DNA of 64,000 nucleotides from JADKAV01 sp037046735 (lineage in GTDB: Bacteria; Actinomycetota; Actinomycetes; S36-B12; UBA10799), in NCBI GenBank assembly GCA_037046735.1, contig JBAOHC010000019.1:81395-145394 (forward strand), read 5' to 3'. The notes below the pieces were generated by a model, which worked only from the letters and a program-made list of their open reading frames with translations, was not told the origin of the DNA and ran no database searches. Positions 9,696-21,048 of this stretch are shown piece after piece; position 1 is the first letter of the stretch, and the number at the start of each line of letters is the position of its first letter. The position numbers were made by a program, and so were the translations under genes.

Positions 9696-10106
9696 TCAGG
9701 TAGGCGGGTCGAGCAGCAGACCCTTCACCGGTTCCGTGGGCTGGTTGATCATCGACTGCGCCGCCATCACCAGGTACTCCCACATCCGGTCGTCGAGCTC
9801 AGCGGGCAACTGACGCTTGTCCAGTGCGTTGCGCATGTGCGTGAGCCACAAGTCGCGATGATGCTCGGTGATCGCAAACGGGGCGTGGCGCATGCGCAGC
9901 CGCGGGTGGCCGCGTTCCTCGCTGTAGTCGCGGGGCCCGCCCCAGTACTGCTCGAGGAACATCCGCAGTCTGCGTGCGGCAGGAGCCAGGTCTTCTTCGG
10001 GGTACATGGGGCGCAGGCCAGAATCACCGGCGACGCCACTGTAGAAGTCAGCCACCAGGGCGGTGAAGAAGGCGTCACCACCGAACTCCTCGTACGGGGT
10101 CGTCAT
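9696..10106 (-). CDS. glbO: Truncated haemoglobin, group II (GlbO-type)
   Basis: A 136-residue 2-over-2 globin. The core FLEQYWGGPRDYSEERGHPRLRMRHAPF is the signature of group II truncated haemoglobins and contains the proximal His region; YPEEDL and the aromatic residues before it also fit. Such proteins bind O2 or NO and may protect respiration. A TAGGTT hexamer 6 bases before the ATG suggests leaderless transcription. Confidence 0.9.
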   Translation of the reverse strand: MTTPYEEFGGDAFFTALVADFYSGVAGDSGLRPMYPEEDLAPAARRLRMFLEQYWGGPRDYSEERGHPRLRMRHAPFAITEHHRDLWLTHMRNALDKRQLPAELDDRMWEYLVMAAQSMINQPTEPVKGLLLDPPT

Positions 10107-10112
10107 GGCTCC

Positions 10113-10118
10113 AACCTA
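10113..10118 (-). promoter_or_regulatory. Leaderless -10 element (TAGGTT) for glbO
   Basis: On the minus strand TAGGTT is followed by 6 bases (GGAGCC) and then the ATG at 10106. It matches the TANNNT pattern of other genes in this half. Confidence 0.5.
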
Positions 10119-11078
10119 CTTCGCTGCTGGCGGGCCGGCGCCGGGTGGGAAGGGCCGCGCGACGACCGGCACCTTGACGCCCCGACCGTCGAACTCCTCC
10201 TTGATCCGCACCCGGATGGCCCGGGTCAGCGGGATCTGTTTCTCCGGGGCGGCCTTGGCCAGCACCCTGATGAATACTGCCTCGCCGCTGACCGATTCCA
10301 CCCCCGCGTAGGCCGGTTTGCCGAGCAGCATCTCGTCGTATTGCGGGTCCGCGTACATGTCCTCGGCCACGGCTTGGATGGCTTCGCGCACCACGTCGAG
10401 GTTTGCGTCGTAGGCCACCGGGATGTCCACTGACGCCAGGACCCAGCCCTGCGACTGGTTGGCCACGCGCAGGATCTCCCCGTTGCGCACATACCAGACC
10501 ACCCCAGAGAGGTCGCGCAGACGTGTGACCCGCAACGTGATGTCCTCGACCACGCCCACGGCCTCGCCGAGGTCCACCATGTCGCCGACCCCGTACTGAT
10601 CCTCGAACACCAAGAAGATGCCCGACAGGTAGTCCTTCACCAGGCTCTGGGCGCCGAAACCAAGGGCCACGCCGAGCACCCCGGCACTGGCCAGCAGGGG
10701 GGCGATGTCGATCCCGAGGATCGGCAGGATCAGCAGTATCGCGATCATGACGACCGTGGCGGTGATGACTGATCGCAGCAGTGTGCCCGCGGCCTCGGCG
10801 CGCTGCTTGCGACGCTGGGACATCAGTACCTCGGACAGTTCCTGGGTGCGCTCGGCCTTACGCGACTCTCCGAGTCGTTCCTTGCGACCCTTCTCGGACA
10901 TCCTCTTGACGATGCGGTCCAGGATTCCCACCAGGATGAACCGGATGACGACGGCCACAGCGACGATGATCAGGATGCGCAGGGGCACACCCTGCAGGAA
11001 CTCCCAGAAGTTCGTCGGGTCGATGCCGCCCTCATCGGCCGGCGCTGGCGAGGGAGTGGCGAGGGGGATCAGCACCAC
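10116..11078 (-). CDS. Small-conductance mechanosensitive channel family protein (MscS)
   Basis: A protein of about 320 residues. A hydrophobic N-terminal helix (VPLRILIIVAVAVVIRFILVG) and a charged linker precede a second membrane segment. The pore region LLASAGVLGVALGFGAQSLVKDYLSGIFLVFEDQYGVGD is the MscS signature. The cytoplasmic beta domain carries NGEILRVANQSQGW. It releases ions and solutes under membrane tension. I chose GTG at 11078 (GTG 11075 is equally possible); the longer frame to 11471 lies antisense to the LapA-like gene and is low-complexity, so it was rejected. Confidence 0.9.
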   Translation of the reverse strand: MVLIPLATPSPAPADEGGIDPTNFWEFLQGVPLRILIIVAVAVVIRFILVGILDRIVKRMSEKGRKERLGESRKAERTQELSEVLMSQRRKQRAEAAGTLLRSVITATVVMIAILLILPILGIDIAPLLASAGVLGVALGFGAQSLVKDYLSGIFLVFEDQYGVGDMVDLGEAVGVVEDITLRVTRLRDLSGVVWYVRNGEILRVANQSQGWVLASVDIPVAYDANLDVVREAIQAVAEDMYADPQYDEMLLGKPAYAGVESVSGEAVFIRVLAKAAPEKQIPLTRAIRVRIKEEFDGRGVKVPVVARPFPPGAGPPAAK

Positions 11079-11132
11079 TCCATTGTGCTGATGGAGTCGC
11101 GTCGCATGTCCACTGCGGGAAGAATTGCGGGC

Positions 11133-11426
11133 ATGGCAGAACATGACAGGAAACCGCCCGCCAGCGAGGGTCACGTCTACGGCAAGACCCCCGGGGCCAG
11201 CGACTGGAAGCGGATCACGCGACTGATCGCGCTGATCGCGCTCGTAGTGTTCGTGGTGCTGTTCTTCGTCACGAACCGCGAGACGGTCGAGGTGAGCCTG
11301 GTGGTTGCCACCGTGTCGATCCCGTTGGTCTTCGTCCTCATCCTGATGTTCCTGCTCGGCATGGCCACCATGTACCTGCTGACCTATCTGCGCAGGCGCT
11401 CGGGGCGTAAGGCGGCGTCGAAGTGA
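11133..11426 (+). CDS. LapA-domain (DUF1049) membrane protein
   Basis: A 97-residue protein with a charged N-terminus, two membrane helices (residues about 30-50 and 60-85) and a basic tail (RRRSGRKAASK). FFVTNRETVEVSL between the helices is typical of the LapA/DUF1049 family. I chose ATG 11133 because upstream in-frame codons give a poor, basic extension. Its TGA overlaps the GTG of the amidase gene. Confidence 0.75.
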   Translation: MAEHDRKPPASEGHVYGKTPGASDWKRITRLIALIALVVFVVLFFVTNRETVEVSLVVATVSIPLVFVLILMFLLGMATMYLLTYLRRRSGRKAASK

Positions 11427-12815
11427 ACTTGCATGATCTGACCGCGGTGGAACAGGCCGCAGCGATAGCACGCGGGGAGCTGACCTCGGTGGAACTGACC
11501 GAGCATTACCTGCGGCGCAGCGAGCAGGTGGCCGGCGCCTTCGTGACCCTCACCGCAGATGTCGCCCTTGCCCAGGCCCGGGCCGTGGATGCCGGCCAGA
11601 TCAGCGGACCCCTGGCCGGCGTGGTGTGCCCGGTGAAGGATCTGTTCTTCATGGTCGGAGCCAACACCCGGTTCGGATCGGTCGCGTATGACTTCCCGGC
11701 GATGGCCGACGACAACGTCGTGCTGGCGATGCGCGAGGCCGGGACTGATCTTCACCGGCAAGACGACTACGCCGGAGTTCGGTCTGCCCTGCTACACCGA
11801 GCCCGACCCCAGCGTGAGCGCTGCGGCACGCTGTGTGTGGGACTCCGAACGCACCGCTGGTGGCTCGTCGGGCGGCGCGGCGGTGGCCGTGGCAGCCGGA
11901 CTGGCGCCCATCGCGCACGGCTCGGACGGTGGTGGGTCGGTGCGGATCCCCGCGGCGGCGAACGGCCTGGTCGGCATCAAACCCAGCCGCGGGCGGATCA
12001 GCAACGGACCGCTGCGCGATCCCATCGGTGACCTGGTGACCAGCGGTCCGCTAGCCCGCACGGTCGCCGATGCGGCTGCCCTGCTCGATGTGATGGCCAA
12101 GCCCTTCCCCGGCGACCCCTTCTACAGCCCCCCGCCGCAGAGCACCTTCCTGGCGGCGGCCCGGCGGCCAGTGCAGCCACTGCGGATCGGGTACTTCACG
12201 GACACGATCATCACCGATGTCGATGTCCACCCGGAGGCGGAGGCCGCGGTCCAGGCGACGGTCACGCTCCTGCGGGAGTTGGGCCATGACGTCCGCCCGA
12301 TCGCTCGTCCGTTCGGCCCCGAGACGATGCTGCAGTTCGAGCACCTGTGGTACGTGCTGGCACTGCTCACACCGGTGCTTCCCGCCGATGAGGACCGGCT
12401 GCAGCCGACCACGCGGTACTTGCGGGGCCTGGGCCGGGAGGTCCCCGGGATCTCAGTGGCGCAGGCCGTGTCCCTTGCCCGCATCCAGACCCGCGTCGCC
12501 GCAGCGGCCTGGGCGGATGTGGACGTGGTGGTGACGCCGACGACGAACGGCCCCGCCCCGCTGGTCGCCGATTTCGTGGACACTGTCGACCCGGCCCGCG
12601 ACTTTGAGAATCAGAAGGCGTGGGCCGCGTACACCGCGGCCTTCAACCTGACCGGACAGCCCGCCATCAGCCTGCCTCTGCACGTGACCGCGGAGGGGCT
12701 GCCCGTCGGTGTGCAGTTCGTGGGCACGATGTTCGGTGAAGAGACGTTGTTGGCGCTGGCCGCCCAGATCGAGACCGCCCAACCCTGGCACGCCCGCAAG
12801 CCGGTGGCGTGGTGA
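11423..12815 (+). CDS. Amidase-signature family hydrolase (frameshifted)
   Basis: A protein of about 463 residues of the Ser-Ser-Lys amidase family, related to GatA and to 6-aminohexanoate and indoleacetamide hydrolases. Visible are the catalytic Lys in PVKDLF, the serine-rich AGGSSGGAAVAVAAGLAPIAHGSDGGGS region with the cis-Ser and nucleophile, and NLTGQPAISLPL at the end. Two parts are joined by a frameshift near 11748, where the expected TVIFTGKTTTPEFG is one frame away. The substrate is unknown. Its TGA overlaps the GTG of malQ. Confidence 0.85.
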
Positions 12816-14876
12816 GCGCGCGCGACCGCCTGGCGACGTCCTGCGGTGTCGCCACCGAGTACTGGGATCTCGGCGGCACGCTGCGGATCGTCCCAGAGAC
12901 GACGGTCGAGCAGACCCTGGCAGCACTCGGAGTGAGGGCCAGCACGGAACACGAGTTCGACGTGGCGCTGGCCAACCGCCGCAAGGACCACTGGGAGCAG
13001 ATGCTGCCTCCGCTGCGGGTCGTGCGCGAGCAGGACACCAACGGCCCGTGGGTGCACCATCCGGATGGCAAACCACCGCTGATCTGGGTCGAACTCGAGG
13101 CAGGTGGCCGCCGCTACGACCTGCCCTGCGAACCGCAGGAGACGCAGAAGTTCGGCGAGGTGCGGCTCACCGAGTCGCGGATCCTGCTGCCACCGGACCT
13201 CCCGCTGGGCTACCACCGGCTGTGGATCCAGCAGGAGGACGGTGAGCGTCACGACTGTGGCCTGGTCGTGGCGCCCCGGCGTCTGCCCGAGGCGCCCCGC
13301 GGGTGGGGTCTGGCGATCCAGTTGTACTCAGTGCGCTCGCGGCGCTCCTGGGGCCTCGGGGACCTCGAGGATCTGGCCGACCTGGGAGTGTGGGCGGCCG
13401 ACGAACTCGGCGCGGACTTCCTGCTGGTCAACCCGTTGCACGCCGCAGCGCTGTGCGCCCCGCTGGAGAACTCGCCCTATCTGCCCGCCACCCGCCGGTT
13501 CGGGCACCCGATCTACATCCGGCCGGAGAAGGTGCAGGAACACGCCTACCTGAGCCGGGCTGATTCGCATGTGGTTGCTGACATCGCCGACGGGCTGCGT
13601 GAGCGAAACACGAGCGCACAGCTACTGGACCGCGACGCGGTGTGGGAGGGCAAGCGGGACGCGCTCGAGCGCATCTTCGAGGTACCCCGCAGCCCTGCCC
13701 GCGAGGTGGCCTTCAAGGCGTTCCTCGAAGAGGAAGGGGAGGACCTGCAGGCATATGCGCAGTGGTGCGTGCTGGCTGAGCAGTTCGGTCCCCGCTGGGA
13801 CGAGTGGCCCGCCGAGGCGGCAACGATCACGCCCGACGCCCACCGGGTGCTGTTCTACGCCTGGCTGCAGTGGATCTTCGATGAGCAACTGGAGGACGCG
13901 CAGAGGCAGTTGCTGGCTGCGGGTATGAAGCTGGGGATCGTGCAGGACCTCGCGATCGGTGTGCACCCGTTCGGGGCCGACACGTGGGCGATGGGGGACC
14001 TGTTCACGCGGGGTTTCCGGGTAGGTGCTCCGCCGGATATGTTCAGCCCGCAGGGGCAGGACTGGAGCCAACCGCCGCTCAATCCTGTGGAGTTGGAGAA
14101 GGCCGAGTACCGGCCGGTGCGAGACATCCTGCGGTTCGTGATGCGCCACGCCGGCGGCCTGCGGATCGATCACATCATCGGCCTGTTCCGGCTGTGGTGG
14201 ATCCCACCGGGGGCCCCGCCGATGGACGGCACCTACGTGCGTTATGACCACCATGCCCTCATCGACATCCTGTGTCTGGAGGCCAAACGGGCCGGCGTCA
14301 CGCTGATCGGCGAGGATCTGGGAACCGTCGAGCCGTGGGCCCGCGATGTCTTGAGCGATCACGGCATTCTCGGCACGACGGTCCTGCTGTTCGAGCGCGA
14401 TGGCGACGGAGTCCATGATCCCAACGGCTGGCGCACGGAGTGCCTGGCATCGGTCACCGTGCACGACCTGCCCCCGACGGCGCAGTACCTGGCCGCCTCG
14501 CACATCCGGCTGTGGGATGAGCTCGGGATTCTGGACCGTCCGCTGGCAGGACGCCTTGGACGATCAGCGCCGCGAGGTGGCGGTGTGGGTCGACGTGCTG
14601 CGCAGTGAGGGGCTGCTGTCACCCAACGAGGCGCCGAGCATGTCCCAGATCACCATCGGGATGCACCGGCTGATATCGCGCGCGCCGAGCCGGTTGCTGT
14701 GCCTGTCCCTGGTCGACGGGGTCGGCGACCTGAACACCCAGAACCAGCCCGGCACGGACACGGAGTACCCGAACTGGCGTCAGCCCTTGACCGACACCGA
14801 CGGGGAGTCGGTGCTGATCGAGGACTTACCCGACCGGGACCTGCTGCGGGCCTTGGTCCGGTCCTTGAGCAGGTAG
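12812..14876 (+). CDS. malQ: 4-alpha-glucanotransferase (amylomaltase, frameshifted)
   Basis: A protein of about 688 residues of GH77 (EC 2.4.1.25) that transfers alpha-1,4-glucan chains in maltodextrin and glycogen metabolism. It has the N-terminal extension usual in actinobacteria. The active site is present: nucleophile Asp in LRIDHIIGLFRLWW, acid/base Glu in IGEDLGTVE and the third Asp in VHDLPPTAQY; the end carries NQPGTDTEYPNWRQPL. A frameshift near 14540 splits DELGILDRPL from WQDALDDQRREV. The GTG at 12812 overlaps the amidase stop. Confidence 0.92.
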
Positions 14877-14881
14877 CAGGC

Positions 14882-17437
<2,556 letters not shown>

Positions 17438-17489
17438 GGTGTCCATCCTGCCTGATACCCACGACACACCGCGGGCCTACCTCGGGACT

Positions 17490-17495
17490 TAATGT
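17490..17495 (+). promoter_or_regulatory. Leaderless -10 element (TAATGT) for rpiA
   Basis: TAATGT is followed by 7 bases and then the GTG at 17503. No ribosome-binding site precedes the start. Confidence 0.45.
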
Positions 17496-17502
17496 AGGCC
17501 GG

Positions 17503-18201
17503 GTGGACGTGCAGACACGCATGAAGCACTTGGTGGCCGAGCAAGCAGCGCAAAGGGTCGAATCGGGGATGATCCTGGGGCTGGGATCAGGGTCGACCGC
17601 GGCGATCTTCATCGAAGAGGTAGGAAAGCGCTGGCAGGCCGGTGATCTGCGGGACCTGCAGGGCGTGCCAACCTCCTTCCAGAGCGCACAACTGGCTCAG
17701 CAGTACGGCATCCCACAGATCACCCTCAACGAGATCGATCACATCGATCTGGCCGTCGATGGCGCCGACGAGGTGGATCCGGCCAAGAATCTGATCAAGG
17801 GTGGGGGCGCCTGTCATACGCGGGAGAAGCTCGTTGACAGCCGCGCCGATGTCTTTCTGGTGGTGGTCGACGCGAGCAAACTGTCTGACCTCCTCGGGTC
17901 GAACTTCGCCCTGCCGGTGGAGGTGGTCCCGAGCGCGTATCGACAAGTTGCTGCGGCCCTGGCGACGATGGGCAGTGAGCCGGAACTGCGCATGGCCGTC
18001 CGCAAGGCTGGGCCCGTGGTCACCGACGAGGGAAACCTGGTGATCGATGCGAAGTTCGCGGCCATCACCGAACCGGGCGAGCTGGAACGAGAGATCAACA
18101 ACATCCCTGGGGTTCTGGAGAACGGGTTGTTCGTGGGAATGGCCGACGAGATCCTGGTGGGCGACATCGAAGGGGACTCGGCCTCGGTCCGCACGCTCTA
18201 A
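17503..18201 (+). CDS. rpiA: Ribose-5-phosphate isomerase A
   Basis: A 232-residue enzyme that interconverts ribose-5-phosphate and ribulose-5-phosphate (EC 5.3.1.6) in the pentose phosphate pathway. The RpiA motifs are clear: GLGSGSTA (phosphate binding), DGADEVDP (with catalytic Asp) and KGGGACHTREK (with catalytic Glu). The length is normal. Transcription appears leaderless. Confidence 0.93.
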   Translation: MDVQTRMKHLVAEQAAQRVESGMILGLGSGSTAAIFIEEVGKRWQAGDLRDLQGVPTSFQSAQLAQQYGIPQITLNEIDHIDLAVDGADEVDPAKNLIKGGGACHTREKLVDSRADVFLVVVDASKLSDLLGSNFALPVEVVPSAYRQVAAALATMGSEPELRMAVRKAGPVVTDEGNLVIDAKFAAITEPGELEREINNIPGVLENGLFVGMADEILVGDIEGDSASVRTL

Positions 18202-18406
18202 GTCGCGGTCGGGTACGGCTGTGGCGGGCCAGCCCACGAGCCGTCTCACGGGTTCCTGGGGGCTGTTTTCCGACCTTGTTGGTCCCTTTTCAGTCACGGC
18301 GGGCCAACAACGTCCGAAAAGTCGGTCGCACTCGCGGGGGGTTTGCTCAGCGATCGAATCCGCGACGCTCACTGTCGCTCGCGCAAAGCCACCAGAGCTG
18401 CCCAGG

Positions 18407-18412
18407 TAGCCT
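18407..18412 (+). promoter_or_regulatory. Leaderless -10 element (TAGCCT)
   Basis: TAGCCT is followed by CAACCC and the ATG at 18419, the same 6-base spacing as other leaderless candidates here. The 205 bases between it and the rpiA stop show no other gene. Confidence 0.5.
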
Positions 18413-18418
18413 CAACCC

Positions 18419-18820
18419 ATGTCCGTCGTCTGGTTGGTCCTCGGGATCGCACTGATCCTTCTGGTCGGTTCTGTGCTGTTCGGCTTCTTCTACTGGCGGC
18501 CACGCGCGCAGCAGCGCGTGACGTCGGCCACCCAGGCACTGGCGCAGGAACTGCACGGTAGGCAACCGTTGCTGATGTCGCCGGCACAGTGCAAGAAGGC
18601 CGAGGTGCGCGATGCCGAGTCCTTGCCGGGCCTGGGTGTGCTGGCACTCACTGAACAGGCGCTGTTGTACTCCAGCGGGGAACGCGTTGTTGTGATGTCG
18701 CGGGAGGGGCTGCAGGTCACGAGCCAGGGCCGCAATCTGGAATTTGTCTCGGAGGTGCCGCAAGGCCGGCTCGTGGTGACCCTGCCCGATCCGCAACCGT
18801 GGAGCGCTGCACTGTCCTGA
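18419..18820 (+). CDS. Membrane-anchored protein of unknown function
   Basis: A 133-residue protein. Residues about 3-26 form one hydrophobic helix (VVWLVLGIALILLVGSVLFGF) followed by a basic RPRAQQR stop-transfer. The rest is a soluble domain rich in short beta strands (LGVLALTEQALLYSSGERVVVMSREGLQV), reminiscent of PH-like folds of actinobacterial transporter accessory proteins. I do not recognise the family. Confidence 0.65.
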   Translation: MSVVWLVLGIALILLVGSVLFGFFYWRPRAQQRVTSATQALAQELHGRQPLLMSPAQCKKAEVRDAESLPGLGVLALTEQALLYSSGERVVVMSREGLQVTSQGRNLEFVSEVPQGRLVVTLPDPQPWSAALS

Positions 18821-18848
18821 GCGTTTGCAACCATGCGTGCAGACGATC

Positions 18849-18854
18849 TACGGT
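18849..18854 (+). promoter_or_regulatory. Leaderless -10 element (TACGGT) for the ACBP gene
   Basis: TACGGT is followed by CGCCAC and the ATG at 18861. It supports the shorter start of the acyl-CoA-binding protein. Confidence 0.5.
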
Positions 18855-18860
18855 CGCCAC

Positions 18861-19103
18861 ATGTCCCCTGAATTCGACGCCGCTCTGGCCCGCGTCTCCG
18901 AACTGACCAGTGACCCCGGCAATGACGCTAAACTCAAGATGTACGCCCTGTACAAGCAAGCCACGCAGGGCGACGTCGAGGGTAAACGACCCGGGTTCAC
19001 GAACCCCGTCGGCCGGGCCAAGTACGACGCCTGGGCAGGGGTCAAGGGGATGTCGCAGGCTGATGCCGAGACCGCCTACGTGGAGTTCGTGAATACGCTC
19101 TAG
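18861..19103 (+). CDS. Acyl-CoA-binding protein (ACBP)
   Basis: An 80-residue four-helix ACBP with the ligand-binding core LKMYALYKQATQGDVEGKRPG and AKYDAWAGVKGMSQ, which includes the conserved Tyr and Lys that contact CoA. It buffers and carries long-chain acyl-CoA in the cytosol. The family is chiefly eukaryotic and patchy in bacteria. I chose ATG 18861 over an upstream in-frame start because of the family length and the -10 element. Confidence 0.9.
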   Translation: MSPEFDAALARVSELTSDPGNDAKLKMYALYKQATQGDVEGKRPGFTNPVGRAKYDAWAGVKGMSQADAETAYVEFVNTL

Positions 19104-19105
19104 GT

Positions 19106-19849
19106 ATGCAATGGGACGCGGCGGCCTATGACAACGGGTTCAGCTTCGTCACCGACTACGGGTCAGCGCTGATCGAGTTACTGGACCTGGCCCCTGCGGC
19201 TCGGGTGCTCGATGTCGGCTGCGGCACGGGGGAACACGCTGCGGAACTGACGCGGCGAGGTTTCCAAGTCGTCGGGTTCGACGCGGACGAGGCGATGGTT
19301 CAGCGGGCGCGGGAGTTCAATCCCGAGGTGCGTTTCGTCATGGCCGACGCTGAGGATCTCCACCTCGGCGAGACGTTTGACGCGGCCTTCAGCAATGCGG
19401 CCCTGCATTGGGTGACCGACCAAGGGGCGGCCCTTCGGTCGGTCCGGCGGCACCTTGTGAATGGAGCCCCGTTCGTTGCCGAAATGGGCGGCAGGGGCAA
19501 TGTGGCCGTTGTGGATGCCGCGCTCGAGTTGGCCACCGCCGACTTGGGGTTGCCGGTCCCACCGATTCGCAAGTTCTTTCCCAGCCTGGGCGAGCAAGCG
19601 ACATTGCTCGAGGAGGCGGGCTTCGAGGTGGACAGCATGTGGGCATTCGCTCGTCCCACCCGCCTGTCTGCCGGTCAGCGGCCGTCGGACTGGACGCGAC
19701 TCTTCCGGGCGAATGTCTGGGCCGCCGTGCCGCCGCTCGAGCATGAGCGCCTAGCAGCCGCGGTGGATGAGCGCTGCTCCGAACTTCACGACGAGCACGG
19801 ATGGTGGATCGACTACTGCCGGCTGCGGTTCTGCTGTCATGCGGTCTAG
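19106..19849 (+). CDS. SAM-dependent class I methyltransferase
   Basis: A 247-residue methyltransferase resembling trans-aconitate methyltransferase. Motif I is VLDVGCGTGEHAAEL, the acidic residue after strand 2 lies in VVGFDADEAM, and FDAAFSNAALHWV is motif IV. The acceptor is unknown. It begins 2 bases after the ACBP stop, so the two may be co-transcribed. Its last 11 bases overlap the ankyrin gene; the C-terminus (RLRFCCHAV) is slightly unusual for the family. Confidence 0.85.
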   Translation: MQWDAAAYDNGFSFVTDYGSALIELLDLAPAARVLDVGCGTGEHAAELTRRGFQVVGFDADEAMVQRAREFNPEVRFVMADAEDLHLGETFDAAFSNAALHWVTDQGAALRSVRRHLVNGAPFVAEMGGRGNVAVVDAALELATADLGLPVPPIRKFFPSLGEQATLLEEAGFEVDSMWAFARPTRLSAGQRPSDWTRLFRANVWAAVPPLEHERLAAAVDERCSELHDEHGWWIDYCRLRFCCHAV

Positions 19850-20573
19850 CTTCCTGCTCGGGCTGCTCGCCGCTGTCCTGGCCGGGTGCTCCCAAACCCA
19901 GGGCACGTGGACCGCGCCCGAACTCGGGGGTGCGTATGGCGTCGCGCTGACTCCGGCCCGTGATCCCGCGATGGATGCAGTGATGATCAGGGCTGCCGAA
20001 CGCGGGAACCTGGCGGCGGTGCGAAGAGCCCACCTGCGCGGAGCATCGGTGCTCGCACGCGACCAGGACCGGCGGACAGCGCTGGTGGCAGCAGCCTATG
20101 GCAACCACCTCGATGTGGCGCGCTTCCTGATCAGGGCTGGTGCCGAGGTCAATGCAAAGGACGTGAGTGTGCAGAGTCCCTACCTGATCTCCACCTCCGA
20201 AGTGGGAGATGATCCGCGACTGTTGTCGCTGACGATCGCCAACGGGGCGCGCATCAACGCCAAGGACAGTTTCAATGGCACTGGTCTGATCCGGGCGGCG
20301 GACCGCGGCTATCCGCGCGTGGTGCGGCGCCTGCTCGCCGAGGACATCGACATCGACCACGTCAACCGGCTCGGCTGGACAGCCCTACACGAAGCGATCA
20401 TTCTGGGCGATGGATCTACGCGCTACACCCACGTCGTGCGATTGTTGGTCGACGCCGGCGCTGATGTGAACCTCCGATCCCAAAGCGACGGAGTCAGCCC
20501 GCTGCAACATGCACAATCACGCGGTCATGAGCAGATGGCGGACATCCTGCAGGCGGCTGGCGCTCAGCTCTGA
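19839..20573 (+). CDS. Ankyrin-repeat lipoprotein
   Basis: A 244-residue secreted protein. MRSSFLLGLLAAVLAGC is a lipoprotein signal with lipobox LAGC (Cys17). Residues about 45-240 contain roughly four to five ankyrin repeats (GNHLDVARFLIRAGAEVNAKD, HVVRLLVDAGADVNLRS, HEQMADILQAAGA). It is probably anchored on the outer face of the membrane and binds protein. The partner is unknown. Confidence 0.82.
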   Translation: MRSSFLLGLLAAVLAGCSQTQGTWTAPELGGAYGVALTPARDPAMDAVMIRAAERGNLAAVRRAHLRGASVLARDQDRRTALVAAAYGNHLDVARFLIRAGAEVNAKDVSVQSPYLISTSEVGDDPRLLSLTIANGARINAKDSFNGTGLIRAADRGYPRVVRRLLAEDIDIDHVNRLGWTALHEAIILGDGSTRYTHVVRLLVDAGADVNLRSQSDGVSPLQHAQSRGHEQMADILQAAGAQL

Positions 20574-20763
20574 CTGTCGGGCTTGGACTATGTCTGGGAC
20601 TGTGTGGTCTTGAGCACGCTGAACAATTCGGCACTTGTTGCTGCGACACGCCGTGAGAATTCCCACCAAGTGCCCATTCGGCGTCGAGCGGGTGACCGGG
20701 GCACCCTCACTCGCCTGCGGCGAGTTCGTCCTCGATCCCGGCTGTGTTCCTCGATTCCATGAC

Positions 20764-20785
20764 AAAAGCCCCCAAGCATGGGGGC
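20764..20785 (-). terminator. Rho-independent terminator after tRNA-Gly
   Basis: Read on the minus strand, GCCCCC-ATGCTT-GGGGGC forms a 6-bp GC stem with a 6-base loop, followed by TTTT. It lies 8 bases after the tRNA-Gly 3' end. The rest of 20574-20763 shows no gene; it holds only a 15-bp copy of the tRNA end (20686-20700). Confidence 0.75.
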
Positions 20786-20793
20786 CTTCGTCA

Positions 20794-20867
20794 TGGAGCG
20801 GGTGACCGGGATCGAACCGGCACCATCAGCTTGGAAGGCTGAGGCTCTACCATTGAGCTACACCCGC
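20794..20867 (-). tRNA. tRNA-Gly (anticodon TCC)
   Basis: On the minus strand a 7-bp acceptor stem (GCGGGTG/CACCCGC) closes a cloverleaf with D-arm GCTCAATGGTAGAGC, anticodon stem-loop CAGCCTTCCAAGCTG (TCC) and T-arm GGTTCGATCCC. A 3' CCA is encoded. Confidence 0.95.
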
Positions 20868-20896
20868 GCGGTCTCATCAGATTAGCAAGGGTGTCG

Positions 20897-20969
20897 CGGG
20901 GCGTAGCGTAGTGGCTAGCGCGCTTGCTTTGGGAGCAAGAGATCGTGGGTTCGAGTCCCGCCGCCCCGA
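20897..20969 (+). tRNA. tRNA-Pro (anticodon TGG)
   Basis: The acceptor stem CGGGGCG/CGCCCCG encloses an anticodon arm CTTGC-TTTGGGA-GCAAG with TGG, and a T-arm containing GGTTCGAGTCC. No CCA is encoded. It lies divergent from tRNA-Gly, 29 bases away. Confidence 0.95.
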
Positions 20970-21048
20970 CTGGAGTGCTGTTGACCGTACGATGGCACTG
21001 ATTGTGGCCAACTGTGGCCATCACCCATCCCGAGGAGTCTGAGTCAGC

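Noticed and set aside
11079..11471. N-terminal extension of the MscS channel
   Set aside because: It lies antisense to the LapA-domain gene and reads as His/Asp/Gln-rich low-complexity sequence.
18202..18418. Terminator after rpiA
   Set aside because: GACC-TTGTT-GGTC followed by CCTTTT is only a 4-bp stem, too weak to call.
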